Positions 26,872 through 34,222 of a stretch of 54,550 nt of DNA are shown here, piece by piece; the first letter of the stretch is position 1, and each line of letters starts with the position of its first letter. Made by a program: the position numbers and the translations under genes. Origin of the DNA: Actinomycetospora sp. NBRC 106375. GTDB lineage: Bacteria; Actinomycetota; Actinomycetes; Mycobacteriales; Pseudonocardiaceae. The stretch is taken from assembly GCF_030269665.1 (NCBI RefSeq), contig NZ_BSTS01000027.1:1-54550 (forward strand), given 5' to 3'. The notes below the pieces were generated by a model. That model was given only the letters and a program-made list of their open reading frames with translations. It ran no database searches and was not told where the DNA came from.

Positions 26872-27144
26872 GTGACCGCAAGTTCAGCCCGACCTGCCTC
26901 CGCGTCGGTCGGAGTTCGTCGCTTCTACAGCGTTCCGGAGGCAGCGCGGCTCATCGGCACCGCACCGGTGACGCTCTACCGCGCGATTCGCGCCCACGAG
27001 TTCCCCGCGGTGCGCATCCGCGGTCGCCTGATCGTCCCGGCTCAGGCGTTGGACGCCATGATCGAGACTGCGATCTCGGAGCAGAGCGTCATTAGCGCTG
27101 CCGCGTGGGTCCAGGTCTCGGCGGAATCCGCGCGGGAGTCCTGA
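26872..27144 (+). CDS. Excisionase-like small DNA-binding protein (HTH_17/MerR type)
   Basis: 90 residues from GTG 26872. Residues about 17-70 form the excisionase-type winged helix: RRFYSVPEAARLIGTAPVTL then YRAIRAHEFPAVRIRGRLIVP. Proteins of this kind steer site-specific recombination or repress plasmid genes. No integrase gene accompanies it in the window. Its stop overlaps the start of the next gene (TGATG), so it heads a tightly packed operon that runs to about 34 kb. Confidence 0.75.
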   Translation: MTASSARPASASVGVRRFYSVPEAARLIGTAPVTLYRAIRAHEFPAVRIRGRLIVPAQALDAMIETAISEQSVISAAAWVQVSAESARES

Positions 27145-27374
27145 TGCCGAGCGTCGGGCTGTTGATCCTGGGAGCCGTCCTCGGCGCCTTCATCTGCGCC
27201 AAGACCAGGTCGGCCGCCGGGGCCGTCGTGTTCTCGCTGATTGCCTTGGTGCTGTTCATCGGCACTCCGGTGGGCCAGGGCCTACCGGGTGCCATCGGCG
27301 GCTTCATGTCGGCGGTGGATCAAGCGACGACACCGGCGTTGTCGGGCGAGCCAGGGGCACCGATTAACGGTTAA
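27144..27374 (+). CDS. Small two-helix membrane protein of the conjugation module
   Basis: 76 residues, start ATG 27144 overlapping the preceding stop by one base. Two hydrophobic stretches (about 5-22 and 28-50) with a short hydrophilic tail. No family recognised; small membrane proteins in this position are frequent in actinobacterial conjugative elements. The stop is followed by the hairpin-rich region 27445-27634. Confidence 0.6.
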   Translation: MPSVGLLILGAVLGAFICAKTRSAAGAVVFSLIALVLFIGTPVGQGLPGAIGGFMSAVDQATTPALSGEPGAPING

Positions 27375-27444
27375 CGGTCCGGGCGCACGGCTTCGGCTTC
27401 CCAACGGTCTCGCTCAAGGCCGCGGGGCCGAGGAGCGATGTCGA

Positions 27445-27634
27445 GCCGCCGTTCGGCGGCGCCCGGGAGGAGCCCGCCGAGCGTGAGCGGGCCGTTCCTC
27501 CCGCCTCAAGGGCGCCGACGGCGCCGCTGCGCGGCCGGACTGCGTCCGTCCCTTGACCCGAGAGACCTCGACGGCCCGCGACGCCCCGAAGCGGGGTGCA
27601 GGCAGGAAGGAGCGCCTGCACCGCCGACCGGCGG
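27445..27634. repeat. Cluster of six GC-rich hairpins between membrane-protein gene and ssb
   Basis: Six inverted repeats in 190 bp: 27445-27460 (GCCGCC-4-GGCGGC); 27465-27502 (13-bp stem with a 3-nt bulge); 27511-27525 (GGCGCC-3-GGCGCC); 27584-27596 (CCCCG-3-CGGGG); 27595-27622 (GGTGCAGGC-10-GCCTGCACC, loop contains AGGAAGGAG); and 27621-27634 (CCGCC-4-GGCGG). The gene-free stretch is 27375-27695. A single-strand initiation site, part of an origin, or a structured leader of ssb are possible; none is proven. Confidence 0.55.
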
Positions 27635-27695
27635 ACCCCTCCCACCACAGCTGTGCGGCTCGCGCAGCTGACCACCTTCTGTGAGGAGCACGAAC

Positions 27696-28118
27696 ATGAA
27701 CGAGACGACGCTGACGATCATCGGAAACCTGACCGAGGCGCCGGAGCTGCGGTACCTGCCGAGCGGGGCGGCACGAGCAGGCTTCACGGTCGCCTCGACG
27801 CCGCGGCGCTTCGACCGCCAGTCCGGTTCGTGGGTCGACGGGGACGCGCTGTTCCTGCGGTGCGTCGCGTGGGGCCTGCTCGCGGAGAACGCCGCGGAGT
27901 CACTGGGCAAGGGCGACCACGTCGTCGTGGTGGGCCGCCTACGGCAGAGGTCGTTCGAGACCGCCGAGGGCCAGCGTCGGCAGGTGATCGAGCTCGAGGT
28001 CGATGAGCTCGGTGCGTCGTTGCGCTTCGCCACGGCGCGTCCAGAGCGCGTCAACGCACCAACTGCCGATGCCGACGGAGCGACGCCCGTCGAGGGCCTG
28101 GTGAGCAGCGATGGCTGA
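27696..28118 (+). CDS. ssb: Single-stranded DNA-binding protein
   Basis: 140 residues with one OB-fold (about 1-112): LTIIGNLTEAPELRYLPSG at the start, then DGDALFLRCVAWGLLAENAAESLGKGD and VVVGRLRQRSFET. The C-terminus lacks the acidic DDDIPF tip of the housekeeping SSB. This suits an element-borne SSB that coats transferred strands during conjugation. ATG 27696 follows GTGAGGAGCACGAAC. It overlaps the whiB gene by 8 nt. Confidence 0.85.
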   Translation: MNETTLTIIGNLTEAPELRYLPSGAARAGFTVASTPRRFDRQSGSWVDGDALFLRCVAWGLLAENAAESLGKGDHVVVVGRLRQRSFETAEGQRRQVIELEVDELGASLRFATARPERVNAPTADADGATPVEGLVSSDG

Positions 28119-28506
28119 CTCGAACTGGCGCGGTCAGGCGGCCTGTCGCGGAGTGGACCCAGAGCTGTTCTTCCCAGAGGTCTCGGACGAGCCGCTCGTG
28201 CGCAAGCAAGTAGCGGCGGCGAAGGCGGTGTGCCGAGTTTGCCCCGTCCGCGACCAATGCCTCGCCGAGGCGCTGCTGCGGCTGCCTCACGGCATCGCCG
28301 GAGGGCTCACGGAGCAGGAGCGTCGTCGAGTGCGGTCGGCGGACAGCCTCGCCAAGGCCGACACCCCGCGGTGGCAGGCACTCCTCGACGCCGGGCGCTC
28401 GCACCCGGAGATCGCTCACGAGTGCGGTGTGACGGTACGGACCGTCGACCGCTGGGTTTCCCGGCTTCGCGACGAAGTCGTGTCGGGCCGAGGTGATCCC
28501 CGGTGA
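28111..28506 (+). CDS. WhiB-family iron-sulfur regulator
   Basis: 131 residues with the four cluster cysteines C12, C41, C44 and C50 (CRVCPVRDQC) and the GGLTEQER turn typical of WhiB proteins, which hold a 4Fe-4S cluster and bind sigma factor. The C-terminus adds a short HTH-like segment (HECGVTVRTVDRWVSRL) instead of the usual basic tail, an unusual extension. Such Wbl proteins occur on actinobacterial plasmids and phages. It is coupled to ssb upstream and to the next gene by GTGA overlap. Confidence 0.88.
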   Translation: MADSNWRGQAACRGVDPELFFPEVSDEPLVRKQVAAAKAVCRVCPVRDQCLAEALLRLPHGIAGGLTEQERRRVRSADSLAKADTPRWQALLDAGRSHPEIAHECGVTVRTVDRWVSRLRDEVVSGRGDPR

Positions 28507-29039
28507 GCGCGGTCGAGGTGAGCCGGCGCGAGCAGGCGGCGTGGTCGACGCGCGAGCACGTGCGCCGTGTCGCGGTCATCGCTTTCGACACGACCGAGCA
28601 GCAGGAGCCGATCGAGGGTCTCCACGGGGTGTCCCGGCCTGTGCTCTCCGACCCGCTGGCCGGCGTGCGGGCCGGACGGCTCGTCGCCGAAGTCGCGGCG
28701 GGTGCGCTGCGGGACTGGGCGTTGCGGGCCCGCGGTGCGGGACGCAGCTGGGACGCGGTCGGCCAGGCGCTGGAGCTTCCCCAGGAGTCGGACGGGAGCA
28801 CCCGGGCGGAGGCGGCGTGGGAGTGGCTCATCGAGCACCGGCCTCCACCTCCCACGGCAAGCCGATCGCCGGATTCGGCGGTGTGGACCTGCACCACCTG
28901 CCGCGGCCGGGTGCGCGACAGCGGCCCCTTCGCCTCGCATCCCGACGACCGCGAGGCCGGCCATCTCGCTGACTGCACCCGCCACACGGCAGCGCTTGAG
29001 GCATGGCGGAACGACGAGGAGGGAGAGTGCGATGAGTAG
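28503..29039 (+). CDS. Hypothetical protein with a CxxC zinc-ribbon-like C-terminus
   Basis: 178 residues starting at GTG 28503, which overlaps the whiB stop (GTGA). The N-terminal half is helical with a possible HTH-like segment (GRSWDAVGQALELP). The C-terminal part has VWTCTTCRGRVRDSGP and a later H-x4-C (HLADCTRH), which could bind zinc. No known family is recognised. Its place in the packed operon before the coupling protein supports it as a real gene. Confidence 0.6.
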   Translation: MSAVEVSRREQAAWSTREHVRRVAVIAFDTTEQQEPIEGLHGVSRPVLSDPLAGVRAGRLVAEVAAGALRDWALRARGAGRSWDAVGQALELPQESDGSTRAEAAWEWLIEHRPPPPTASRSPDSAVWTCTTCRGRVRDSGPFASHPDDREAGHLADCTRHTAALEAWRNDEEGECDE

Positions 29040-29382
29040 CCGCCGAACCTCGAGCGGGACACCACATCGCGGCTTCGGACCGACGATGCCGCTGCTGCTG
29101 GGCGTCGAACTGGTCCGAGCCGACGTCGCCAGGCACCTGTTCGGGCTTGAGCTCGGGGACGCGCCGTGCGGCGGTCCGATCACGTGGGTCCTGATCATTG
29201 ACGCCGTCGTGGCCGGGCGGACCGACGAGCCCATGACCGACGACGCCGCGCAGGGCTGGGCGCGCCGGATCACCGGGGAGGGCGTGCAGTTCCAGGTCGC
29301 CCACCCCGCTGGCGGCTACTGGCTCGCCGACGCCGCCGATGTGCACGACCCGCGCCATCGTGAGGGCGGGTGGTCCCGGTGA
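29032..29382 (+). CDS. Hypothetical protein of the conjugation operon
   Basis: 116 residues; ATG 29032 overlaps the preceding gene by 8 nt and GGGAGAG precedes it. Hydrophobic stretch GPITWVLIIDAVVAG in the middle and a strand-rich C-terminus (VQFQVAHPAGGYWLAD). No family recognised. Its end overlaps the GTG start of the coupling-protein gene. Confidence 0.55.
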   Translation: MSSRRTSSGTPHRGFGPTMPLLLGVELVRADVARHLFGLELGDAPCGGPITWVLIIDAVVAGRTDEPMTDDAAQGWARRITGEGVQFQVAHPAGGYWLADAADVHDPRHREGGWSR

Positions 29383-31292
29383 TCGCGACGGTGCTGATCC
29401 TCGTGGTGCTGGCCGGTGCGGTCGTGGTGTCAATGTGGCGCGGCGCGATCCGCCAGGCGCTGCTGTTCGGCGCGTTGGCGAGCCTGCCGGCGACCACGCT
29501 GATCCAGACGCTGTCATGGCCGGCGCTGCTCGTGGCTGGCGTGCTGCTCGCGCTGGTCGCCTGGCACCGCTGGTCGCGTAGCCGAGCGATCGTCAGCCGC
29601 TGGTCGGCGCGGTCGCGTCGCCGCGCCGGCGTCGCCTCCAGCCTGGATGTCGCGCGCTACGCGGGCACGGTGGCGACCCGCCGGCGCGCGGGCACCGTGC
29701 GGCCGTCACTGGGCTCACTGACGCGTCGCGAGGGCTGGGCGACCCCGACCTCGGCGGTGGGGGTGGAGCTGTGCCGAGTGGGGTTGCAACGGGTGTGGTC
29801 CTCGGTCGAGGACGTGACCCTGGTCTTCGGCGGCCCCCGCACCGGCAAGACCGGCTGGCTCGCCGGCCGCGTCCTCGACGCCCCCGGCGCCGCCGTCGTC
29901 ACCTCCACCCGGACCGACCTGCTCGAGCTGTGCGCCCCGATCCGGCAGAAGAACCGCGGGCCGGTGTTCGTGTTCAACCCGGTCGGGCTGGGCGGTATCC
30001 GCTCCACGATCACCTTCGACCCGCTCACCGGCTGCACCGACCCGGTGACCGCGATGGAACGCGCGACCGACATGGTCGCCGCCACCTCCCGCGCCTCGCA
30101 TGGGGACGCGGAGCGGTGGGACGCCCAGGCCCGTCGCGTGCTCGCGGCCCTGCTGCACGCCGCGGCGCTCGGCCGCGGGTCGATGCGCGACGTGCTCGGG
30201 TGGGTCGCCGACAACGACCGCGCCGCCCGCGAGGTGCCCGCCCTGCTGCGTCGCAGCCAGGTGGAGACCTTCGACAAGGCGGCCGAGCAGTTCGTCACCA
30301 CCAACGACCGCACCCGCACCAGCATCACCAACTCGATCATGCCGGCGCTCGGCTGGCTCAACCATCCCGACGCCGCCGCAGCTGCTGCGGCCACCGACCG
30401 GCCCTTCGACGTCGAAGCGCTCCTGAACTCGCGGGCGACGGTGTTCCTGCTCGGGGCGGAGGAGGCCGACACCGGGCCGCTGGTGTGCGCGCTCACGGGC
30501 CATATCGCTCGGGAGGCTCGCCGGCTCGCGACAGCGAAGCCGTCGGGGCGGCTCGATCCGCCGCTGCTGCTGGCGCTGGATGAGGCGGCGCTGATCAGCC
30601 CGGTGCCGCTGGAGAACTGGACCGCGGACATGGGCGGGCGCGGGGTCACGATCATCGCCCCGTTCCAGTCGAGAGCCCAGCTCCTCGCGCGGTACGGGGA
30701 GCACAAGACCGCCACGATCCTGAACAACACCGGCTCGGTGATGCTGTTCGGCGGCACCCGCGATCAGGCCGACCTGCAGTTCTGGGCGACCCTGGCCGGG
30801 GAGCGCGACGAGCGGATCACCACCACCGACCTGCACGGGCGCGTCGCCAGCCGCACCGTCAGGAAGGTGCCGGTTCTCGCGCCGGCGCAGATCGCGAACC
30901 TCCCGGCCGGGAAGGTCGTCGTCTACCGGCGGGGTATCGCCCCGGTGATCGGGCGGGCCCGCATGGCGTGGACCCGCAGCGACGTCCGCGCCCTGCGCGC
31001 GCAGCCCGCGGTCGGCTGGCGGGGCCGGCAGCAGCGGGCCCGAGCGTGGGCCGAGGTCGGCTTGACCGCGGTGCTGCGACGGCTCGCCAGCCCACGACGG
31101 ACCACGTGGCGGGCTCGCGGGGCGGCGCTGTGGCGGCGAATGACCACCCGGCGCGGCAGCACAAGCGTGCCGACACCGCGCCCGCCTTCCGACGAACGGC
31201 CACCGCTGGTGATCGACGTCGACCCGGTCGCCCCGCCCGTGCTCGGCGAGCACGACCACCCGTACAGCAATGACGAGAGGTGGCTGCGATGA
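29379..31292 (+). CDS. VirD4/TraG-type type IV coupling ATPase
   Basis: 637 residues from GTG 29379 (GTGA overlap; GTG 29370 also possible). Two N-terminal membrane helices (about 3-60), then a TraG/TraD-like ATPase domain with Walker A FGGPRTGKT (about residues 150-158), Walker B LLLALDEAALI (about 400-410), and TILNNTGSVMLFGGTRD in the conserved C-terminal part. Coupling proteins bring the relaxase-DNA complex to the transfer channel at the membrane. The 1560-aa relaxase lies 2.9 kb downstream. No VirB4-like ATPase or other channel gene is present in the window. Confidence 0.85.
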   Translation: MIATVLILVVLAGAVVVSMWRGAIRQALLFGALASLPATTLIQTLSWPALLVAGVLLALVAWHRWSRSRAIVSRWSARSRRRAGVASSLDVARYAGTVATRRRAGTVRPSLGSLTRREGWATPTSAVGVELCRVGLQRVWSSVEDVTLVFGGPRTGKTGWLAGRVLDAPGAAVVTSTRTDLLELCAPIRQKNRGPVFVFNPVGLGGIRSTITFDPLTGCTDPVTAMERATDMVAATSRASHGDAERWDAQARRVLAALLHAAALGRGSMRDVLGWVADNDRAAREVPALLRRSQVETFDKAAEQFVTTNDRTRTSITNSIMPALGWLNHPDAAAAAAATDRPFDVEALLNSRATVFLLGAEEADTGPLVCALTGHIAREARRLATAKPSGRLDPPLLLALDEAALISPVPLENWTADMGGRGVTIIAPFQSRAQLLARYGEHKTATILNNTGSVMLFGGTRDQADLQFWATLAGERDERITTTDLHGRVASRTVRKVPVLAPAQIANLPAGKVVVYRRGIAPVIGRARMAWTRSDVRALRAQPAVGWRGRQQRARAWAEVGLTAVLRRLASPRRTTWRARGAALWRRMTTRRGSTSVPTPRPPSDERPPLVIDVDPVAPPVLGEHDHPYSNDERWLR

Positions 31293-32026
31293 GCCAGCCA
31301 GAGCAGCAACCCGACCGCCCGCAGGCGGCGCTGCGGTGGCCAGTCGAGCGGCACACGGCCTACCTCGACAGTCGCCCGGACGGCACCTCGCCCTACAACC
31401 CGGCCGCCGAGTACGGCGATCGCAACTGGCGCGAGCCGGCCTCCGACGCCGAAGCCGCCGCCCGCACCGCCTACCTACGCGAGCACTTCCCGCCAGCGCC
31501 GGGCTGGACGCCCCGCCCGCTGACCCCGGTCGAGAACGCGCTCCAGGACGCCCAGGAGCGCGCCGTGCTCTACGACCGCGCCCACGACCCCGACGCCTGG
31601 GCCGAGTACCAACAGCTCCAGGCCTTGGACCGGCTCGCGCCGCTCCCGACCCATGACACGCTCGACGACCTCCCGGTCGACGAACACGAGCAGCCCGACC
31701 CCCTCGCTTCGGCGGAGTGGCGTGACGAGGAGCAGGTTGCCCTCGCTCACCGAGCCGATGAGACCGCCTTTGACGGACGAGCTGGCGACACCGCCGACGC
31801 CCCTGCCGGCCCGGAGCGTCTGCGCCAACGCCTCGAGAACTTGCGCGCCGCACGTGCCGCAGAGGCGGTCGAGAGCGTGCCGGACGAGGACGAGGAACGG
31901 CGCGAGCAGCTGCTCCGGTGGCACGACGACGACCACCGCGCCATCGATGTCGGCGCCGATCTCGACTCCTCCCACGAGACCGGCGACAGCGGGAGCGGTT
32001 CCAGCGGACCGGGGTGGGGTCGGTGA
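31289..32026 (+). CDS. Acidic hypothetical protein of the conjugation operon
   Basis: 245 residues, ATG 31289 overlapping the coupling-protein stop (ATGA). Hydrophilic and rich in Asp, Glu, Ala and Arg. It contains DEDEERREQLLRWHDDDHRA, a motif echoed in the relaxase C-terminus (RAQQLAAWHEDD) and in the product of 32739-33116 (RREQLTQWHAAD). This shared W-H-acidic motif suggests a common interaction element within the transfer module. No family recognised. Confidence 0.6.
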   Translation: MSQPEQQPDRPQAALRWPVERHTAYLDSRPDGTSPYNPAAEYGDRNWREPASDAEAAARTAYLREHFPPAPGWTPRPLTPVENALQDAQERAVLYDRAHDPDAWAEYQQLQALDRLAPLPTHDTLDDLPVDEHEQPDPLASAEWRDEEQVALAHRADETAFDGRAGDTADAPAGPERLRQRLENLRAARAAEAVESVPDEDEERREQLLRWHDDDHRAIDVGADLDSSHETGDSGSGSSGPGWGR

Positions 32027-32742
32027 CCCGCCGCCCGCCCGGCCAGGCCGGACTCGGCGACGGCGAGTTCGCCCGAGTGGAGGCCCTGGCCGGGCTGGCG
32101 CGCGAAGTGGACGGCCTGCGCCGCGGACTGGACGCCCTGCTCGGAACCCCGACTCGGGTGGACGACCTCGCACGCACCGTCGCCCAGCTCGCCGACGCGT
32201 TCGCAGCCACCCCGGCCCGGCCAGGCCCGACCGTCGCGCCGTCATGGCTGACCGCACCCACCGACAGCGAAGCGCTAGCGGGTCTGCTCGAGGAGCTGTG
32301 CCGGTGGCTGCAGGCGGTGTTCCTGCGCTACCCCGACGGGGTCGCGGTGCTGCCCGAGTGCTGGCTCTGGCACCCCGACGTCGTCGAGGAACTGCTCTGG
32401 CTGATGTACGCGTGGCGTGCCGCCTACGAGGGCCGCGGCGCCTCTGTGCAGCTGGCGGGGGACTGGCACGACCGGCAACGCCCTGGCGTGGTGCGCCGCC
32501 TCAAGACCGCCGCCGGGTCCTGCTCCCGGGAACGCCACCAGACCCGTCCCGGCTGGGCTGGCGCGCCGTCGGGTGCGACGCCGGTGCCCGGGGTCGAGGC
32601 CACGACGTCGATCGCCTGGTGGTGGGCCGGCGCCCGCGACGACGCACCTCCTGAGCCGCCCCCCGACGGCACAACGGCACAGGGCGGTACCGGGATCGGC
32701 GCCGCGGTCAACGGCGCCGAGCGCGGGCGGTGGTCGCGATGA
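32023..32742 (+). CDS. DUF4913-like plasmid-associated protein
   Basis: 239 residues from GTG 32023 (GTGA overlap). The second half has the DUF4913 pattern: LEELCRWLQAVFLRYPDGVA, then ECWLWHPDVVEELLWLMYAWRAAY and DWHDRQRPGVVRRL. DUF4913 proteins occur almost only on actinobacterial plasmids and integrative elements; their function is unknown. An N-terminal coiled-coil-like region precedes the domain. Confidence 0.7.
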   Translation: MTRRPPGQAGLGDGEFARVEALAGLAREVDGLRRGLDALLGTPTRVDDLARTVAQLADAFAATPARPGPTVAPSWLTAPTDSEALAGLLEELCRWLQAVFLRYPDGVAVLPECWLWHPDVVEELLWLMYAWRAAYEGRGASVQLAGDWHDRQRPGVVRRLKTAAGSCSRERHQTRPGWAGAPSGATPVPGVEATTSIAWWWAGARDDAPPEPPPDGTTAQGGTGIGAAVNGAERGRWSR

Positions 32743-33116
32743 CCACTGCCGACCAGGCCGATACCCGCGCGCAGCAGCGCGCCCGCGAGGCCGCGGAGCG
32801 GGCCGAGTGGGACACCCTATCGAAGATCTACTTTGCGCACATGAACGCGGTCTCGCCCGACCAGTTCCACTGCTTCTGCGGCAGCCTCGACGACCTCCGC
32901 CACGCCGTCGCACGCCTCGACCACGAAGCCCCACGCAACCCTGGTGCAAAGGCAGACCGGTCGTCTGGTCGGGCGGCATCCTCCGCGACTTCTCGTGACG
33001 CTCTTCGAGCTGCTGGGCACGGCGACCAGGACGAGCAGCGTCGTGAGCAGCTAACCCAGTGGCACGCGGCCGACCGCACCGTCGAGCGCGGCAGCGTCGA
33101 CGTCGACGCGGACTGA
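32739..33116 (+). CDS. Small hypothetical protein with shared W-H-acidic motif
   Basis: 125 residues, ATG 32739 overlapping the preceding stop (ATGA). It contains FHCFCGSL in the middle and ends with DEQRREQLTQWHAADRTVE, which matches the motif at the end of the 31289 product and in the relaxase C-terminus. It is otherwise not recognised. Confidence 0.55.
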   Translation: MTTADQADTRAQQRAREAAERAEWDTLSKIYFAHMNAVSPDQFHCFCGSLDDLRHAVARLDHEAPRNPGAKADRSSGRAASSATSRDALRAAGHGDQDEQRREQLTQWHAADRTVERGSVDVDAD

Positions 33117-33122
33117 TCGACG

Positions 33123-33926
33123 ATGGCCGACACCGACAACGCGTTGGGCAATCGAGCGCCGGACGAGCGCAGCAAGGGTTGGCTGCTCTGGCTCCCCGGA
33201 CTCGCGGTCGCACTCGGCGCCGCCATCGCCACCGCGCACGGGTTGTTCGAGGTCGCCGTCGCCGCCCGCGTCCCGACCGGCATCGCCTGGCTCTACCCAC
33301 TGATCACCGACGGGCTCGCCCTGGTCGCCTACGGCGCCACAGCCCGCCTGCGCGACGGGGCGGCTCGCTACGCGTGGGTCGTGGTCGTCACCGCCGCCGG
33401 CCTCTCCGGTCTCGCTCAAGCGACCTACCTCGCCGGCGGACCCGCCGTCGAGGTCGCTCCCGCCCTTCGGTTCGGGATCGGCGCCTGGCCCGCTGTCGCC
33501 GCGGCGGTGGTCGCCCACCTGCTCTACCTGCTCGCCGCCGCGAGCCCCCGTGCTGTTCAGCCCGAACCCGTTCATTCGACAGGGTTCAACGTCGGCGCTG
33601 TACAGGCGCAGGTCGTGCCCGGCGGCGTTCAGCCCAATCCCGGGCCGAACGCGGACCCGGTCAGCGCCGAGGGCGCCGACGACAGCAGGTCGGTTGTCGG
33701 GCCCCCGCGGGCGGCGCCTTCGCCGGCTCGCGACCGGGCCGAGGCAGCCGCGTCGCGGCATGCCCAGCGTCACGGCGTCTGGCCGACGGTCTCCGAGCTC
33801 GAGACCGACGCCGAGGTCTCCCGCGGCACCGCCGCGGCCGCGCTCAAGGCCCTCCGCGACCGACCGCTGCCCCTCCATCTGATCAACACCAGCGAGAACG
33901 ACCCCACTGAGGAGGCCCAACCATGA
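33123..33926 (+). CDS. DUF2637 / Spd-like membrane protein
   Basis: 267 residues. Four hydrophobic segments in the first 145 residues (LWLPGLAVALGAAIATAHGL, IAWLYPLITDGLALVAYG, WVVVVTAAGLSGLAQATYL, WPAVAAAVVAHLLYLLAA), as in the DUF2637 proteins linked to plasmid spread in actinomycetes. The soluble C-terminus (about 200-255) looks like a winged-helix segment (HGVWPTVSELETDAEVSRGT). A role in intramycelial plasmid spread is inferred from the family. Confidence 0.75.
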   Translation: MADTDNALGNRAPDERSKGWLLWLPGLAVALGAAIATAHGLFEVAVAARVPTGIAWLYPLITDGLALVAYGATARLRDGAARYAWVVVVTAAGLSGLAQATYLAGGPAVEVAPALRFGIGAWPAVAAAVVAHLLYLLAAASPRAVQPEPVHSTGFNVGAVQAQVVPGGVQPNPGPNADPVSAEGADDSRSVVGPPRAAPSPARDRAEAAASRHAQRHGVWPTVSELETDAEVSRGTAAAALKALRDRPLPLHLINTSENDPTEEAQP

Positions 33927-34222
33927 CCACCCAGCAGCCGACCACCACGACCACGAGCAATAACCAGGACCAAGACAAAGAGCAAGAACCAAGACCAGCA
34001 ACCGACACCGATCACTACACCGAACAGACGACAAGACACGAGCAACAAGACCCAAGAACGAAAAGATCAAGGGAAAGATCAGAAGACGCACACCGAGGCA
34101 TCACGATCCTCGGGTCTCGGCCGGCCTCCGGCCGGCCGTGGAGCGGCGAAGCCGGCGCCCGCCGTCTTGTTGATCTTCGGTCGGGATGCGAGGTCCTGCG
34201 CCGCGGGTGGTCCGGGTGCTGA
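33923..34222 (+). CDS. Possible small hydrophilic protein over an A-rich tract (doubtful)
   Basis: A 99-codon frame starts at ATG 33923 with the same ATGA coupling used throughout this operon and ends inside the relaxase gene. The first 60 residues are low-complexity (Thr, Gln, Asn, Asp, Glu, Arg). Base composition differs sharply from neighbouring genes, so the frame may simply be open across a non-coding transfer origin. Coupling argues for translation; composition argues against it. Confidence 0.3.
   Translation: MTTQQPTTTTTSNNQDQDKEQEPRPATDTDHYTEQTTRHEQQDPRTKRSRERSEDAHRGITILGSRPASGRPWSGEAGARRLVDLRSGCEVLRRGWSGC
33940..34185. other. Candidate oriT region upstream of the relaxase
   Basis: An A- and purine-rich tract (about 33955-34090) in otherwise about 70 % GC DNA, followed by a GATC-A-rich segment and the hairpin 34119-34137 (GGCCGGCC-TCC-GGCCGGCC) just before the relaxase gene. 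MobF relaxases are commonly encoded next to their oriT, which often combines AT-richer DNA with inverted repeats. No nic consensus can be named. Confidence 0.4.
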
